From Verrucomicrobiales bacterium (lineage in GTDB: Bacteria > Verrucomicrobiota > Verrucomicrobiia > Verrucomicrobiales > DEV007): a DNA stretch of 64,000 nt. The translations under genes were made by a program, and so were the position numbers. The stretch lies in contig JARGPI010000032.1 of assembly GCA_029213005.1 (NCBI GenBank), positions 1 through 64,000 of the forward strand, in the 5' to 3' direction. This document shows, piece by piece, positions 1 through 8,172 of the stretch (the stretch's first letter is position 1; the number at the start of each line of letters is the position of its first letter). The notes under the pieces were generated by a model. That model did no database searches. It worked only from the letters and a program-made list of their open reading frames with translations, and was not told the origin of the DNA.

Positions 1-32
1 CAGTGCTCTCTCCGAAGCCCGATTTTTAAGGT

Positions 33-360
33 GCGAAATGTCTGACAGGGTACAAACATTCGCATATTGACAATAAAAGGGAGGCTGGAGGCCGCAATAT
101 ATGGTAGCCGGTGTTGCTGCGAGCCCAAAGCGAGCAAGGCACCGGTATAGGTAGAGGAGGCCGTCGAGCCCCGTAGGGGAGGTAGAACCGTTAAGGACCT
201 AGCCGATGTTCTACCGCCCCTCCGGGACTGCATGCGGTTTGGGTTTGGGACCGGTGCCTCATTCGCTTGGCGCTCATTTCTTCACCGGCTACCATCTGAT
301 CGGGCCTCCAGCCCTTTTTGCTGCCAAATCCAGGTGCAAAATGTTTGACGGGGTACAGTC
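33..360. repeat. Long-hairpin dispersed repeat, copy 1
   Basis: The core at about 73-320 recurs at 24781-25029 with only scattered differences. Its two halves are complementary from the outside inwards: GGCTGGAGGCC pairs with GGCCTCCAGCC, ATGGTAGCCGGTG with CACCGGCTACCAT, AGGCACCGGT with ACCGGTGCCT, and GGTAGAAC with GTTCTACC, so the whole unit can fold into one long interrupted stem. Each end carries a half of the GTACAGGGTACA motif (45-57 and 346-359). The 33-60 stretch resembles the tail of another copy, so a second unit may lie just left of the window. No coding sequence is convincing here. It could be a MITE-like element or a structured RNA; the sequence does not decide between them. Confidence 0.85.
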
Positions 361-398
361 GAATACCGCTCAGAAACGGCGCAATTTTTTCGGTAGAT

Positions 399-482
399 GT
401 GATGCGAACACTCCTGTTCGCAGGTCGCTAACCCTCTTATGGATAAATCTTCAGGGCCTGCGAACAGGAGTGTTCACATCAC
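399..482. repeat. 26-bp nested inverted repeat
   Basis: Arms at 399-424 and 457-482 are complementary over 26 bases with one mismatch, around a 32-base loop. Each arm is itself a small hairpin, GCGAACA-CTCC-TGTTCGC. It lies about 57 bases beyond the stop of the beta-lactamase gene, so it may end that transcript, although there is no clear T-run. Its nested symmetry also fits an element end or a recombination site. No target-site duplication was recognised. Confidence 0.75.
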
Positions 483-538
483 GGGAATAGCCCGAGTGAT
501 CTCATTTTTGAAGCGAAACGGCGAAGTCCACACATGCC

Positions 539-1432
539 CTACCGAGGGCGCGAATTCGATCCGGGTTGAGGGTTATCGCCACCTTCAGAGTGTGTCGCGG
601 AACGGGGCGCGACGTCTTGCTCTGCAGCCGGTGTGAGTGCGCCCAGCGATGCGAGAATGGCGCGAGTGATTCCCTCCCGTTTGGGAAGGTCGTCAACGCG
701 GTTGGGCGTATCGATGTTGAGGGCAAAGAAAACCGCTCCAGTCGGATGCTCCACCCATCCGACCCACCATCCGATAGTGCCACTCCAGCCAGTCTTCCCT
801 CGCAGAATCCAACTTCGCCCTGCCTCGATAATCATTACATCCTTTACAAGTCTCTGGTCGGCGACCCTGAAAGGAAGCTTGATCCTGTAGAGCCTCTTAA
901 GAAAATCTATTTGTTCGTAAGCAGAAATTCGAAGATTCCCTTCAACCCAAAATGGGTTTTCGCCCGTCGGGTCTTGATTTCCATATTGGACCTTCTGTAA
1001 GTATTCGCGTTCCTTTTCTTCTCCAATTGAGTCCGCGAATCTTTGATATACCCAAACGACGGAATGACGCATGGACGACCTAAGGTTCTGGTCTTGGTTC
1101 CACGCTGGATAGGATCTTTTGGTGCCATCCCATTTGATCGTCTCGAACTCGTCATCAATAACATCTGCATCCAAAGCGAACAGAGCATGGGGAATCTTAA
1201 ACGTTGATGCAGGTGAAAATCGCTTTTCGGCCCGGTCGCTGTTGAATACCATGACTGCCGCCGACCCGGGACGCTCATCGCAAATTACCACTGTTCCCTT
1301 AGCCTTGAATTGATCGAAAAAACTCTCCCAGTGCGGCTGCTCTACCGCTGGATCAGCAAATGCCACTAATGGGAGCACGATAGAGAAGGCCCATATGAGG
1401 CGGCGCTTGGATTGGCAACGGATTTCGCTCAT
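539..1432 (-). CDS. Class D (OXA-type) beta-lactamase
   Basis: Periplasmic serine beta-lactamase that would open beta-lactam rings. The 297-residue protein starts with a signal peptide (cleavage probably after about residue 26). All class D motifs are present: the nucleophile and carbamylated lysine in STFK (76-79), SVV (124-126), YGN (150-152), the omega-loop-like FWVEGNLRIS (161-170) and KTG (213-215), followed by the usual WWVGWVE (222-228). The last 30 or so residues, rich in Pro, Ser and Arg, extend beyond the normal end of the family (about 265-275 residues), so the C-terminus may be recently acquired sequence. The gene stands alone, divergent from a sulfatase. Family membership is seen directly; substrate range cannot be read from sequence. 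Confidence 0.93.
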   Translation of the reverse strand: MSEIRCQSKRRLIWAFSIVLPLVAFADPAVEQPHWESFFDQFKAKGTVVICDERPGSAAVMVFNSDRAEKRFSPASTFKIPHALFALDADVIDDEFETIKWDGTKRSYPAWNQDQNLRSSMRHSVVWVYQRFADSIGEEKEREYLQKVQYGNQDPTGENPFWVEGNLRISAYEQIDFLKRLYRIKLPFRVADQRLVKDVMIIEAGRSWILRGKTGWSGTIGWWVGWVEHPTGAVFFALNIDTPNRVDDLPKREGITRAILASLGALTPAAEQDVAPRSATHSEGGDNPQPGSNSRPR

Positions 1433-1770
1433 CTTTCGTTATACAATAAGGGAGTAACGCCGGCAGCCCTCGCCGATCACATCGTGCGGTTCTCCCGATT
1501 TTTACTTTTCCTTTCATTGGTTTGAAGATCAATCGAATAATAAAAAGCGAACTGTATAGAAATGATGGGATGAATGAGCAAAAGATGCAAAGCGCCTCCC
1601 CTTTAACATAGGATTGGAGTCGATGTGGGGTATGAAGGGGAAAATCGGTTCAGGAACGGGCCGGTTTCCGGGATTTTTCCAGCTATTCAACATTGCTGCT
1701 GATTCGCTGGTCTTATGGCACGATTCTTCCATTGCGACTTGGGGCAGTAGATTGAAGATTGCGACTGTAT
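1433..1770. other. Divergent intergenic region
   Basis: 338 bases between the beta-lactamase and sulfatase starts, so it must hold both promoters. AT-rich stretches near 1505-1565 are plausible promoter sites. No dyad, RNA or reading frame in it is convincing. Confidence 0.5.
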
Positions 1771-3297
1771 ATGATCAAAAGAATCTTCCTCATTCTTTTC
1801 TCACTGAGCCTGCTTCAAATTCAGGCGGCGGAGAAGCCCAATGTCATTTTCGTGCTCGCCGATGACCTCGGCATCGGAGATATATCACCCACCAATCCGG
1901 ATTGCAAAATTAAGACCCCGCATCTCGAGACTATGGCCCGGGAAGGTATCACTTTCCTTGATGCTCATTCTTCGAGTTCGGTTTGTACTCCAACTCGATA
2001 CGGTGTCCTGACCGGCCGCTATAACTGGAGATCACGATTGGCCCGGGGAGTCTTAAGCGGTACGAGCAGCCACCTGATCCCGGCGGAGCGGGAGACTGTC
2101 GGACACCTGCTCAAAAGGGCGGGCTATCACACCCAGATGATCGGCAAGTGGCATCTCGGTTGGGACTGGGCACAGGCGGACAAGAGCGAAAAGAAATGGA
2201 GCAACATAGACTTCACCAAGCCAGTCAAAAACGGGCCGGACATCAATGGGTTCATCAACTACTACGGGCACTGCGGTTCGCTCGATATGGCTCCCTACGT
2301 CTGGGTTGACACAGGGAAGGTCACTTCGGTTCCGACTCGTGAGGATGGCGTGACCCGGAAGGAAGATCCTTACGGGTGGTGGCGGAATGGCCCGATCAGT
2401 GATGATTTTGAGATCGATCAGGTGTTACCGCATCTGTTTGATAAAAGTAAAAACTATATAGAGGAACGAGCCGCTGAAGCCAAAGCGGGAAATCCTTTCT
2501 TTCTCTACCTGCCGCTGCCAGCTCCACACACTCCGATTGTTCCGGTGCCGCCGTTTAAGGATGCCAGCGGGATTAATCCCTATGCTGATTTTGTGATGCA
2601 GTGCGACCATCACATGGGAGAGTTATTCGCCGCATTGAAAGCCGCCGGTGTCGATGACAACACGATCGTCTTTTTTACCAGTGACAATGGTTGCTCCCCT
2701 CAAGGGAACTTCGATGTCCTGAAGAAACACGGGCATGATCCCAGTGCAGGTTTCCGCGGTCACAAAGCTGATATTTACGAAGGGGGCCACCGCGTGCCGC
2801 TGATCGTTCGCTGGCCGGATGGAATCAAAGGGGGACAAAAGAGCAATGCTCTGGCATGCCTGACTGACTTCTACTCGACGATGCGCGACATCACGGGCCA
2901 GGAGGCGATCGATAACGGTGGCGAAGATTCTTTCAGTCTTGTCCCTGCGTTTGAGGGCAAAGCTCAAACGGATCGTAAGACTCTGATCAGTCACTCGATC
3001 GGCGGTTCCTTCTCGATTCGCGAAGGTGACTGGAAACTGTGTGTTTCAGCGGGAAGTGGCGGATGGAGCGCCCCGAAAGAGCCCGAAGCAAAAAAGCAGG
3101 GGCTACCTCCTTTTCAGCTCTTTAATCTGGCCGCTGATAAGGGTGAACAGAACAACCTCGTCGAAAAGAATCCCGAAAAGGTGAAAACCCTAGCCGGACA
3201 GCTGGAGAAAGAGGTATCGCAAGGCCGATGCACGAAAGGAAACCCGGTGCCCAACGACCGGGATGTCATCTTTCTGCCTCAGGGTGTGACGCTGTAA
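1771..3297 (+). CDS. Secreted sulfatase (arylsulfatase A-like)
   Basis: Hydrolyses sulfate esters, probably on polysaccharides, outside the cytoplasm. A signal peptide (MIKRIFLILFSLSLLQIQA) leads into the metal-binding Asp pair in LADDLG (29-34) and the modification motif CTPTR (72-76), whose Cys is normally converted to formylglycine; Thr replaces the more common Ser, as in a known subset of the family. GKWHLGWD and TSDNG downstream are further metal and active-site motifs. The ATG at 1771 is chosen because the signal peptide begins there; an upstream in-frame TTG at 1759 is less likely. 508 residues is normal length. It is separated from the other six sulfatases of the window by 27 kb. Confidence 0.93.
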   Translation: MIKRIFLILFSLSLLQIQAAEKPNVIFVLADDLGIGDISPTNPDCKIKTPHLETMAREGITFLDAHSSSSVCTPTRYGVLTGRYNWRSRLARGVLSGTSSHLIPAERETVGHLLKRAGYHTQMIGKWHLGWDWAQADKSEKKWSNIDFTKPVKNGPDINGFINYYGHCGSLDMAPYVWVDTGKVTSVPTREDGVTRKEDPYGWWRNGPISDDFEIDQVLPHLFDKSKNYIEERAAEAKAGNPFFLYLPLPAPHTPIVPVPPFKDASGINPYADFVMQCDHHMGELFAALKAAGVDDNTIVFFTSDNGCSPQGNFDVLKKHGHDPSAGFRGHKADIYEGGHRVPLIVRWPDGIKGGQKSNALACLTDFYSTMRDITGQEAIDNGGEDSFSLVPAFEGKAQTDRKTLISHSIGGSFSIREGDWKLCVSAGSGGWSAPKEPEAKKQGLPPFQLFNLAADKGEQNNLVEKNPEKVKTLAGQLEKEVSQGRCTKGNPVPNDRDVIFLPQGVTL

Positions 3298-3424
3298 ACG
3301 GTCGTTAAATATGCCCCCGGTTTTTGCTTTGATGCCGGAAGAATTTTAACGCGAATGGGAAAGAATGGTCGCGAATCACGCGAATTTCATTAGTCGATTC
3401 TTCGGGCCAAGGTTGATGTGGGGG

Positions 3425-3460
3425 AACGTCCAAAGGACGTTTCTACCTGTAGAGACGTCC
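3425..3460. terminator. Hairpin between convergent genes
   Basis: AACGTCC-AAA-GGACGTT (3425-3441) is a perfect stem. The same GGACGT can instead pair with ACGTCC at 3455-3460 around CTAC/GTAG, giving two competing structures. It sits between the convergent ends of the sulfatase and fabF, so bidirectional termination is likely, though no long T-run follows. Confidence 0.5.
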
Positions 3461-3483
3461 GGGGCATCGGTTTTGGAGTGGGG

Positions 3484-4731
3484 CTAATTAGAAAACTTCC
3501 GGATGAGGAGCGATGCGTTATGACCGCCAAATCCAAAGGAATTGGTCAGGGCTGTCTCCACTTTTGCTTCGCGGGCGGTGTTGGCCACGTAGTCGAGATC
3601 GCACTCGGGGTCCTGATCGTCGAGGTTGATGGTTGGGGCGATCACGTTTTCCATAACAGATTTCACGCAGGCCGCAAGCTCAACTCCACCGGCGGCACCG
3701 AGAAGGTGACCGGTCATTGATTTGGTGGAACTGACCATGAGACCGTTTTTGGCGTAATCACCGAAGACTTTCTTGATCGCTTTGGTTTCGCAAAGGTCAC
3801 CCATCGGAGTTGAGGTTCCGTGAGCGTTCACATAATCCACCTGGTCGGCTGAAATACCGCCGTGCTTGATCGCCATTTCCATACAGCGGGCCGCACCTTC
3901 GCCTTCAGGATGCGGGGATGTGAGGTGGTAGGCATCGGCAGAGACTCCGTAGCCGATCAACTCCGCGAGGATGTTGGCTCCACGCTTTTTCGCGTATTCC
4001 AATTCTTCGATCACAACCACTCCGGCACCTTCACCCATCACAAAGCCATCGCGACCGAGATCGAATGGTCTCGATGCGGCTTCGGGATCGTCATTCCGGG
4101 TGCTGAGCGCTTTCATGTTGGAGAAACCGGCGACTCCGAGCGGTGTCACAGAGGCTTCTGATCCACCGGCGACAAAGGCATCGGCATCGCCAAATTTAAT
4201 CATCCGCCAGGCTTCACCGATATTGTGATTCGAGGTCGCACAGGCTGTGACAATCGCCATGTTCGGTCCACGCAAATCGTAATCCATGGACACCATACCG
4301 CTGGCGATGTTGCTGATCATCATTGGGATGGTGAACGGCGAAACCCGTGACGGGCTCTTGTTCAACAGGATCTCGCTTTGGGTACACATCGTGGTGAGAC
4401 CGCCGATTCCACTTCCGATCATGCAACCGATCCGGGTAGGGTCGAGTTTATCAGGCTCGAGTCCGGCATCTTTGATCGCCATAACACCAGCGGCCATCCC
4501 AAACTGGGTAAACCGGTCGGTGCGACGCACGTCTCTTGGGTTTTTAAAGTAGGGTTCGGGTTCAAAATCGCGAACTTCCCCTGCGATGAGACATTTCAGA
4601 TCAGTCGTATCGATCAATTCGATATTTCTGATCCCGCTTTTACCGGCGGTCAAATTTTGCCAAAAGGCGTCCACAGTATTCCCGACAGGGGATACCACGC
4701 CCATTCCTGTGATCACGACTCGTCGATCCAT
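3484..4731 (-). CDS. fabF: Beta-ketoacyl-ACP synthase II (KAS II)
   Basis: Condenses malonyl-ACP with acyl-ACP in fatty-acid elongation, in the cytoplasm. The 415-residue protein is full length. The Cys-His-His triad is visible: Cys164 in VTACATSNHNIG, His304 in NAHGTSTPMGD and His342 in SMTGHLLGAAGG. The N-terminus RRVVITGMGVVSPVG is the family signature. In many bacteria acpP precedes fabF; here the upstream gene instead encodes a small zinc-ribbon membrane protein, and no acyl carrier protein gene is in the window. FabF rather than FabB is chosen from overall similarity. Confidence 0.95.
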   Translation of the reverse strand: MDRRVVITGMGVVSPVGNTVDAFWQNLTAGKSGIRNIELIDTTDLKCLIAGEVRDFEPEPYFKNPRDVRRTDRFTQFGMAAGVMAIKDAGLEPDKLDPTRIGCMIGSGIGGLTTMCTQSEILLNKSPSRVSPFTIPMMISNIASGMVSMDYDLRGPNMAIVTACATSNHNIGEAWRMIKFGDADAFVAGGSEASVTPLGVAGFSNMKALSTRNDDPEAASRPFDLGRDGFVMGEGAGVVVIEELEYAKKRGANILAELIGYGVSADAYHLTSPHPEGEGAARCMEMAIKHGGISADQVDYVNAHGTSTPMGDLCETKAIKKVFGDYAKNGLMVSSTKSMTGHLLGAAGGVELAACVKSVMENVIAPTINLDDQDPECDLDYVANTAREAKVETALTNSFGFGGHNASLLIRKFSN

Positions 4732-4873
4732 TCGTTATCTCTCTTTAAAAACTGGCCGCTAAAGTGAAGGAGCTTATCCTTCATTGCAACCCCATTTCTA
4801 ACCTCCTGAAGGTTATTTACGGGACGCAGTGAGTCGCCCTGTTCTCCGTAAACGGAAGGAAAGCCCACGATTT

Positions 4874-5113
4874 TTAAATCTCGTGAATCGTATCCCGTTC
4901 GTTGAGCGCTCCGCAACGGGGGCATTCCGAAATCTCCTCCCCGGAGAGATCTTCGTAGACGTGATCGCAGATCCCGCAAATCACAAAATTCTTTTTACGC
5001 TGCTTTGCTCTCCCCGCTTGAAATACGGTGGCTGCGAGCCATGAGAAAAAAACGGAGCATAAAATGATCACTAGATAAACGGCGATAACTCCATCCAGGG
5101 TAACTCGAAACAT
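4874..5113 (-). CDS. Small membrane protein with zinc ribbon
   Basis: 79 residues. An N-terminal hydrophobic helix (about residues 8-30) is followed by a basic linker and a CxxC...CxxC pair (CGIC and CPRC) that probably binds one zinc ion on the cytoplasmic side. I do not recognise a named family. It lies 142 bases upstream of fabF on the same strand; TTTACGG and CCGTAAA between them (about 4813-4855) could form a weak hairpin. Function unknown. Confidence 0.65.
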   Translation of the reverse strand: MFRVTLDGVIAVYLVIILCSVFFSWLAATVFQAGRAKQRKKNFVICGICDHVYEDLSGEEISECPRCGALNERDTIHEI

Positions 5114-5187
5114 GACCTTCTGACTTCCCTTTGTCCTTCGTTGAGAATGCCGGGTTAAGCAAGTTTTTGTTAATCCCGAACTGCCGG

Positions 5188-5904
5188 TCAGTTCACTTCA
5201 CCACCGAGCTCGAGCCAACCGGGATCGTCGCCCCGCGATTCATCGCTTGGATTGAAACGGAGAAATACGGCGATGGCTTCGGCGAGGATTTTCAGATTCT
5301 CATCCTCGTCGCCGTTCGCGATGTAAACATCGACCGGTTTCCCATCGGGTTTGACGGTTAAATTGATCCGGAACCGGGGCACATTGGGAATCAAACTCAG
5401 GTAATCGTCGAGAATAGTGCTCGGCGCGATCCCCCGTTTCAAAAGATTGGGACTGAATTCAACGGGATTTTTCCAACTTTCCACCCGCGTCCGGACCGGC
5501 GGCTCGGGGATCGGGTATTTGAAATCGGCAGGATCTTCCGAGGAGTCTTTCAAGACCGGCCGCGTTTCGGCAAACGACGGGACAAATGGAATCGCGTGGT
5601 CCGACAGTTTGATTCTCGATATGGAATTTTGAGAGGGTGGTTCGAGGAAAACGCCCCGGTCGGAGGTGCGGGCCAAAAAGGCCATCACATCATCATTTTT
5701 CGGGTCGAGGAGCATGATCCGGTTCGGTCTCAAATCAGCGCTCACCGGATCGGGATAAGCCACCCGGAAGAGATAAAACCCGATGAAATGGATCATGCAG
5801 GAGAAGATGACGAAGGCGGAAAGCGTTCGGGCGGTATTTTTCTGGGGGATCCAGGAAAAGATAAATTGTTCGCTGATCTGGTGACGTTTGGTCTTCCGAT
5901 CCAT
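5188..5904 (-). CDS. TonB-like periplasm-spanning protein
   Basis: Third gene of an ExbB-ExbD-TonB-like operon and therefore probably the component that carries proton-motive energy to the outer membrane. The 238-residue protein has one N-terminal transmembrane helix (about 28-50), a long polar periplasmic stretch and a C-terminal domain whose RINLTVKPDGKPVDVYI segment resembles a TonB C-terminal strand. The usual Pro-Lys-rich spacer is weak. Its ATG overlaps the exbD stop by one base (TAATG at 5902-5906), indicating translational coupling. The TonB assignment rests on context plus this weak resemblance. Confidence 0.7.
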   Translation of the reverse strand: MDRKTKRHQISEQFIFSWIPQKNTARTLSAFVIFSCMIHFIGFYLFRVAYPDPVSADLRPNRIMLLDPKNDDVMAFLARTSDRGVFLEPPSQNSISRIKLSDHAIPFVPSFAETRPVLKDSSEDPADFKYPIPEPPVRTRVESWKNPVEFSPNLLKRGIAPSTILDDYLSLIPNVPRFRINLTVKPDGKPVDVYIANGDEDENLKILAEAIAVFLRFNPSDESRGDDPGWLELGGEVN

Positions 5905-6311
5905 TAATTTTCACCGGGTTGAGTACCAAACGCGACCTGATATCCAAACTTCAAAGCGAGGAACGCCGCCTCTAAAACATCTCCATACGCGGTGTCCCGA
6001 TCGGCTAGGATGGTGACGTGACTGGATTCGACTTTGCCGCTTGCGAGTTTTGCGCCGAGTTGCGCCATATCCACCCTCGACTCATTGAAAAACAGCTTCG
6101 GTGGAGTGCCCTTCATCACCGTGACGATGTGAGTGTTTCTCACCGATGGCAGAGTCGAACTGGACGCCGGAAGATCGACGTGAACGCCCGATTTCAATAC
6201 GTTGTTGGAGCCGAAGAAAACGAAAAAGGCAATAAGAAGCAGAATCCCGTCGGTAACCGGGGCGAGGTAGAGAAATCCAGCTCTCTCGGGAATGGTCGAT
6301 TCCAGTTTCAA
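5904..6311 (-). CDS. ExbD/TolR-type energy-transduction protein
   Basis: 135 residues: a short cytoplasmic N-terminus, one membrane helix (about 18-36) holding the conserved proton-path Asp21 in APVTDGILLLIAFF, and a periplasmic domain. It pairs with the ExbB-type protein encoded just upstream to form a proton-driven motor. The start is a TTG only three bases beyond the exbB stop, with GGACTAAGG as the only Shine-Dalgarno candidate. ExbD and TolR cannot be told apart from sequence alone; the absence of tolB and pal nearby favours ExbD. Confidence 0.88.
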   Translation of the reverse strand: MKLESTIPERAGFLYLAPVTDGILLLIAFFVFFGSNNVLKSGVHVDLPASSSTLPSVRNTHIVTVMKGTPPKLFFNESRVDMAQLGAKLASGKVESSHVTILADRDTAYGDVLEAAFLALKFGYQVAFGTQPGEN

Positions 6312-6314
6312 ACC

Positions 6315-6941
6315 TTAGTCCTTCTCTTCGTTTTGATCTCTCAGGTCACAGATCGTATTCACAATCTCGATTCCGGCGCGTTCCATATCATGCATCAGAC
6401 CCCGCGCGTAGGACCGCAGGTAGGAATAGAAAACGAAGGCCGGGACCGCCACCATCAAACCGCCCGCCGTGGTGATGAGCGATTCATAAATCCCCTTCGA
6501 CAACTCCGTGACGGTGGGAAATCCGCCCACAGCGTTAATTTGCGCAAAGGTCCGCACCAGACCCAGCACGGAGCCGAGCAAACCAATCAGAGGTGCGATG
6601 TAGGCGATCGACATCAGCACGCCGAGGTGTTTTTCCAGTTTCGGCACTTCGAGCTGACCGCTTTCCTGAACGATTTCTTTCAACTCACTGCGCGACGCCC
6701 GCGGCCGACGAATCGCCGAGTGTAACACGCGTGAGACCGGTCCGGGAGTCGAGGCACATTCCGCAGCGGCTTCCTGAAATGCCTGGTTTTTGATCAAATT
6801 CCGCAGACCAAAAAGGAAATCGCCGACATTAATTGCCGCCCGGTGAAAGTAGAAGAGACGTTCCAGGAAGATGCCAATCGCCACGATAGAACAGCCCAGA
6901 AGCAGGACCATCAACGGGCCACCTTTGGTGATTAAATCCAT
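6315..6941 (-). CDS. ExbB/TolQ/MotA-family proton channel
   Basis: 208 residues with three predicted membrane helices (about 8-28, 110-135 and 150-175) and the family signature in IAPLIGLLGSVLGLVRTF, the pore-lining region. First gene of the exbB-exbD-tonB-like operon. Planctomycetes and Verrucomicrobiota typically carry several such operons, used for outer-membrane uptake or for other envelope work. Confidence 0.92.
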   Translation of the reverse strand: MDLITKGGPLMVLLLGCSIVAIGIFLERLFYFHRAAINVGDFLFGLRNLIKNQAFQEAAAECASTPGPVSRVLHSAIRRPRASRSELKEIVQESGQLEVPKLEKHLGVLMSIAYIAPLIGLLGSVLGLVRTFAQINAVGGFPTVTELSKGIYESLITTAGGLMVAVPAFVFYSYLRSYARGLMHDMERAGIEIVNTICDLRDQNEEKD

Positions 6942-7048
6942 ATTTTAAGAGCCCTTGTTAGCACAGGGGCCGACGGGTTAAAAGCTGAATTTCAGGTGAA
7001 AGCGGTAAATATGCAACCCGTTATCGGGATGGCAGCCCCGGACCGATT

Positions 7049-7085
7049 TTGTACCCTGTACAATCCAAAAGTGTACAGGGTACAA
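7049..7085. repeat. GTACAGGGTACA hairpin, site A
   Basis: TTGTACCCTGTACA (7049-7062) and TGTACAGGGTACAA (7072-7085) are perfect inverted arms around a 9-base loop. Each arm is itself a palindrome, TGTAC-AGG-GTACA. It starts four bases past the stop of the response-regulator kinase gene. It may act as a terminator, but it belongs to a family also found at 24706, 40065 and 58902. Confidence 0.85.
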
Positions 7086-7089
7086 TCCG

Positions 7090-8172
7090 CTATTTCTTAA
7101 AAATCAGACTGATCTCGGCGCCTTTTTCCGGGCTTCTCACCTCCAGAGTGGTTCCCATCTTGTCAGCCAACTGCTTCACAATTGAGAGCCCGAGCCCCGT
7201 CGAAACTTCGCCGCTGGTCGGTTTGGCACTGAGACGGGTGAAAGGTTCGAAAATTTTGGTCCGGTCCTCTTCCGAAAAACCCGGCCCTTCGTCTTTAACC
7301 GTAAGCGTGGAAGGATCTTTCGAAACGATCACGCGAACCGTGGAGCCGAGAGGCGAAAATTTGATCGCGTTACTGATCAGGTTTTCCAGAATGCGGTCGA
7401 CCGCACTCCGGTCCCCGTTCACAATGACTTCTTCACCCGCTGATTCGAAAAGCAGGTTAATTTCCTTCTTCCGCGCCGGGCCTTCCAGCAACCGGATCGA
7501 AGATTCCCCGAGCTGACAGAGGTTGAAAGGACGGATGTCCATCTCGACGTCCGTCTTCGAAGATCTTGCGTTGGCGAGGAAATCCTCGATAAATGCGAGC
7601 GCCTTCCCGGTCGACTCTGTGATGGTCCCGGAGATCTTAGTCGCCTTCTCCGGAAGATCATCGAGGGACTCCAGCATCTGCGCCGAAAAAGAAGCGCTCC
7701 CAACCCAGTTCTTCAAATCGTGGGCCATGACTTCGAGGTACTTTTCAGTATTGGATAAAAGGCCGCTACACTCATCGCGAGTGTGCTTCAGCTCGAGATG
7801 GGTTCGCACCCGGGCAAGGAGCTCAGCTTTATTAAACGGTTTAGTGACGTAATCAACGCCGCCGCTTTCCAGAGCTTTCACCACTGTGTTTTTATCATCA
7901 TCCGCGGACAGGAAGATCACAGGAACCTCGCTCATTTTAGCGATTTCCTTAAACTTCCCACACACTTCAAACCCATTCATCCCCGGCATATAGATATCAA
8001 GCAATACCAAGTCGGGAAGTCTTGCTTTGACCCTTTCCAGAGCCTGCGCACCATCTTTCGCCACCATAAAATCGTATCCGAATGCAGCCAGCATGGTTCC
8101 CACCACCTGAATATTCTGCTGCTCATCATCTACAATTAATATAGTTCCGGATTCTCCACTAAATCGCTTCAT
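7090..8172 (-). CDS. Receiver domain-histidine kinase protein
   Basis: Cytoplasmic signalling protein of 360 residues with reversed hybrid order. An N-terminal receiver domain (about 10-125; ILIVDDE and phosphorylatable Asp in LVLLDIYMPGMNG) is followed by a histidine-kinase dimerisation helix (HDLKN, about 150) and an ATPase domain with the N box (ENLISNAIKFS), G1 (DEGPGFSEED) and G2 (TGLGLSIVKQL). There is no membrane segment. The ATG overlaps the stop of the upstream hybrid kinase by four bases, so the two are co-translated and probably form one phosphorelay, the membrane kinase signalling to this receiver. No output domain is present. Confidence 0.92.
   Translation of the reverse strand: MKRFSGESGTILIVDDEQQNIQVVGTMLAAFGYDFMVAKDGAQALERVKARLPDLVLLDIYMPGMNGFEVCGKFKEIAKMSEVPVIFLSADDDKNTVVKALESGGVDYVTKPFNKAELLARVRTHLELKHTRDECSGLLSNTEKYLEVMAHDLKNWVGSASFSAQMLESLDDLPEKATKISGTITESTGKALAFIEDFLANARSSKTDVEMDIRPFNLCQLGESSIRLLEGPARKKEINLLFESAGEEVIVNGDRSAVDRILENLISNAIKFSPLGSTVRVIVSKDPSTLTVKDEGPGFSEEDRTKIFEPFTRLSAKPTSGEVSTGLGLSIVKQLADKMGTTLEVRSPEKGAEISLIFKK

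Noticed and set aside
73..320. Group II intron or known IS as source of the long-hairpin repeat
   Set aside because: No reverse transcriptase or transposase is inside, and no domain V-like hairpin was recognised.
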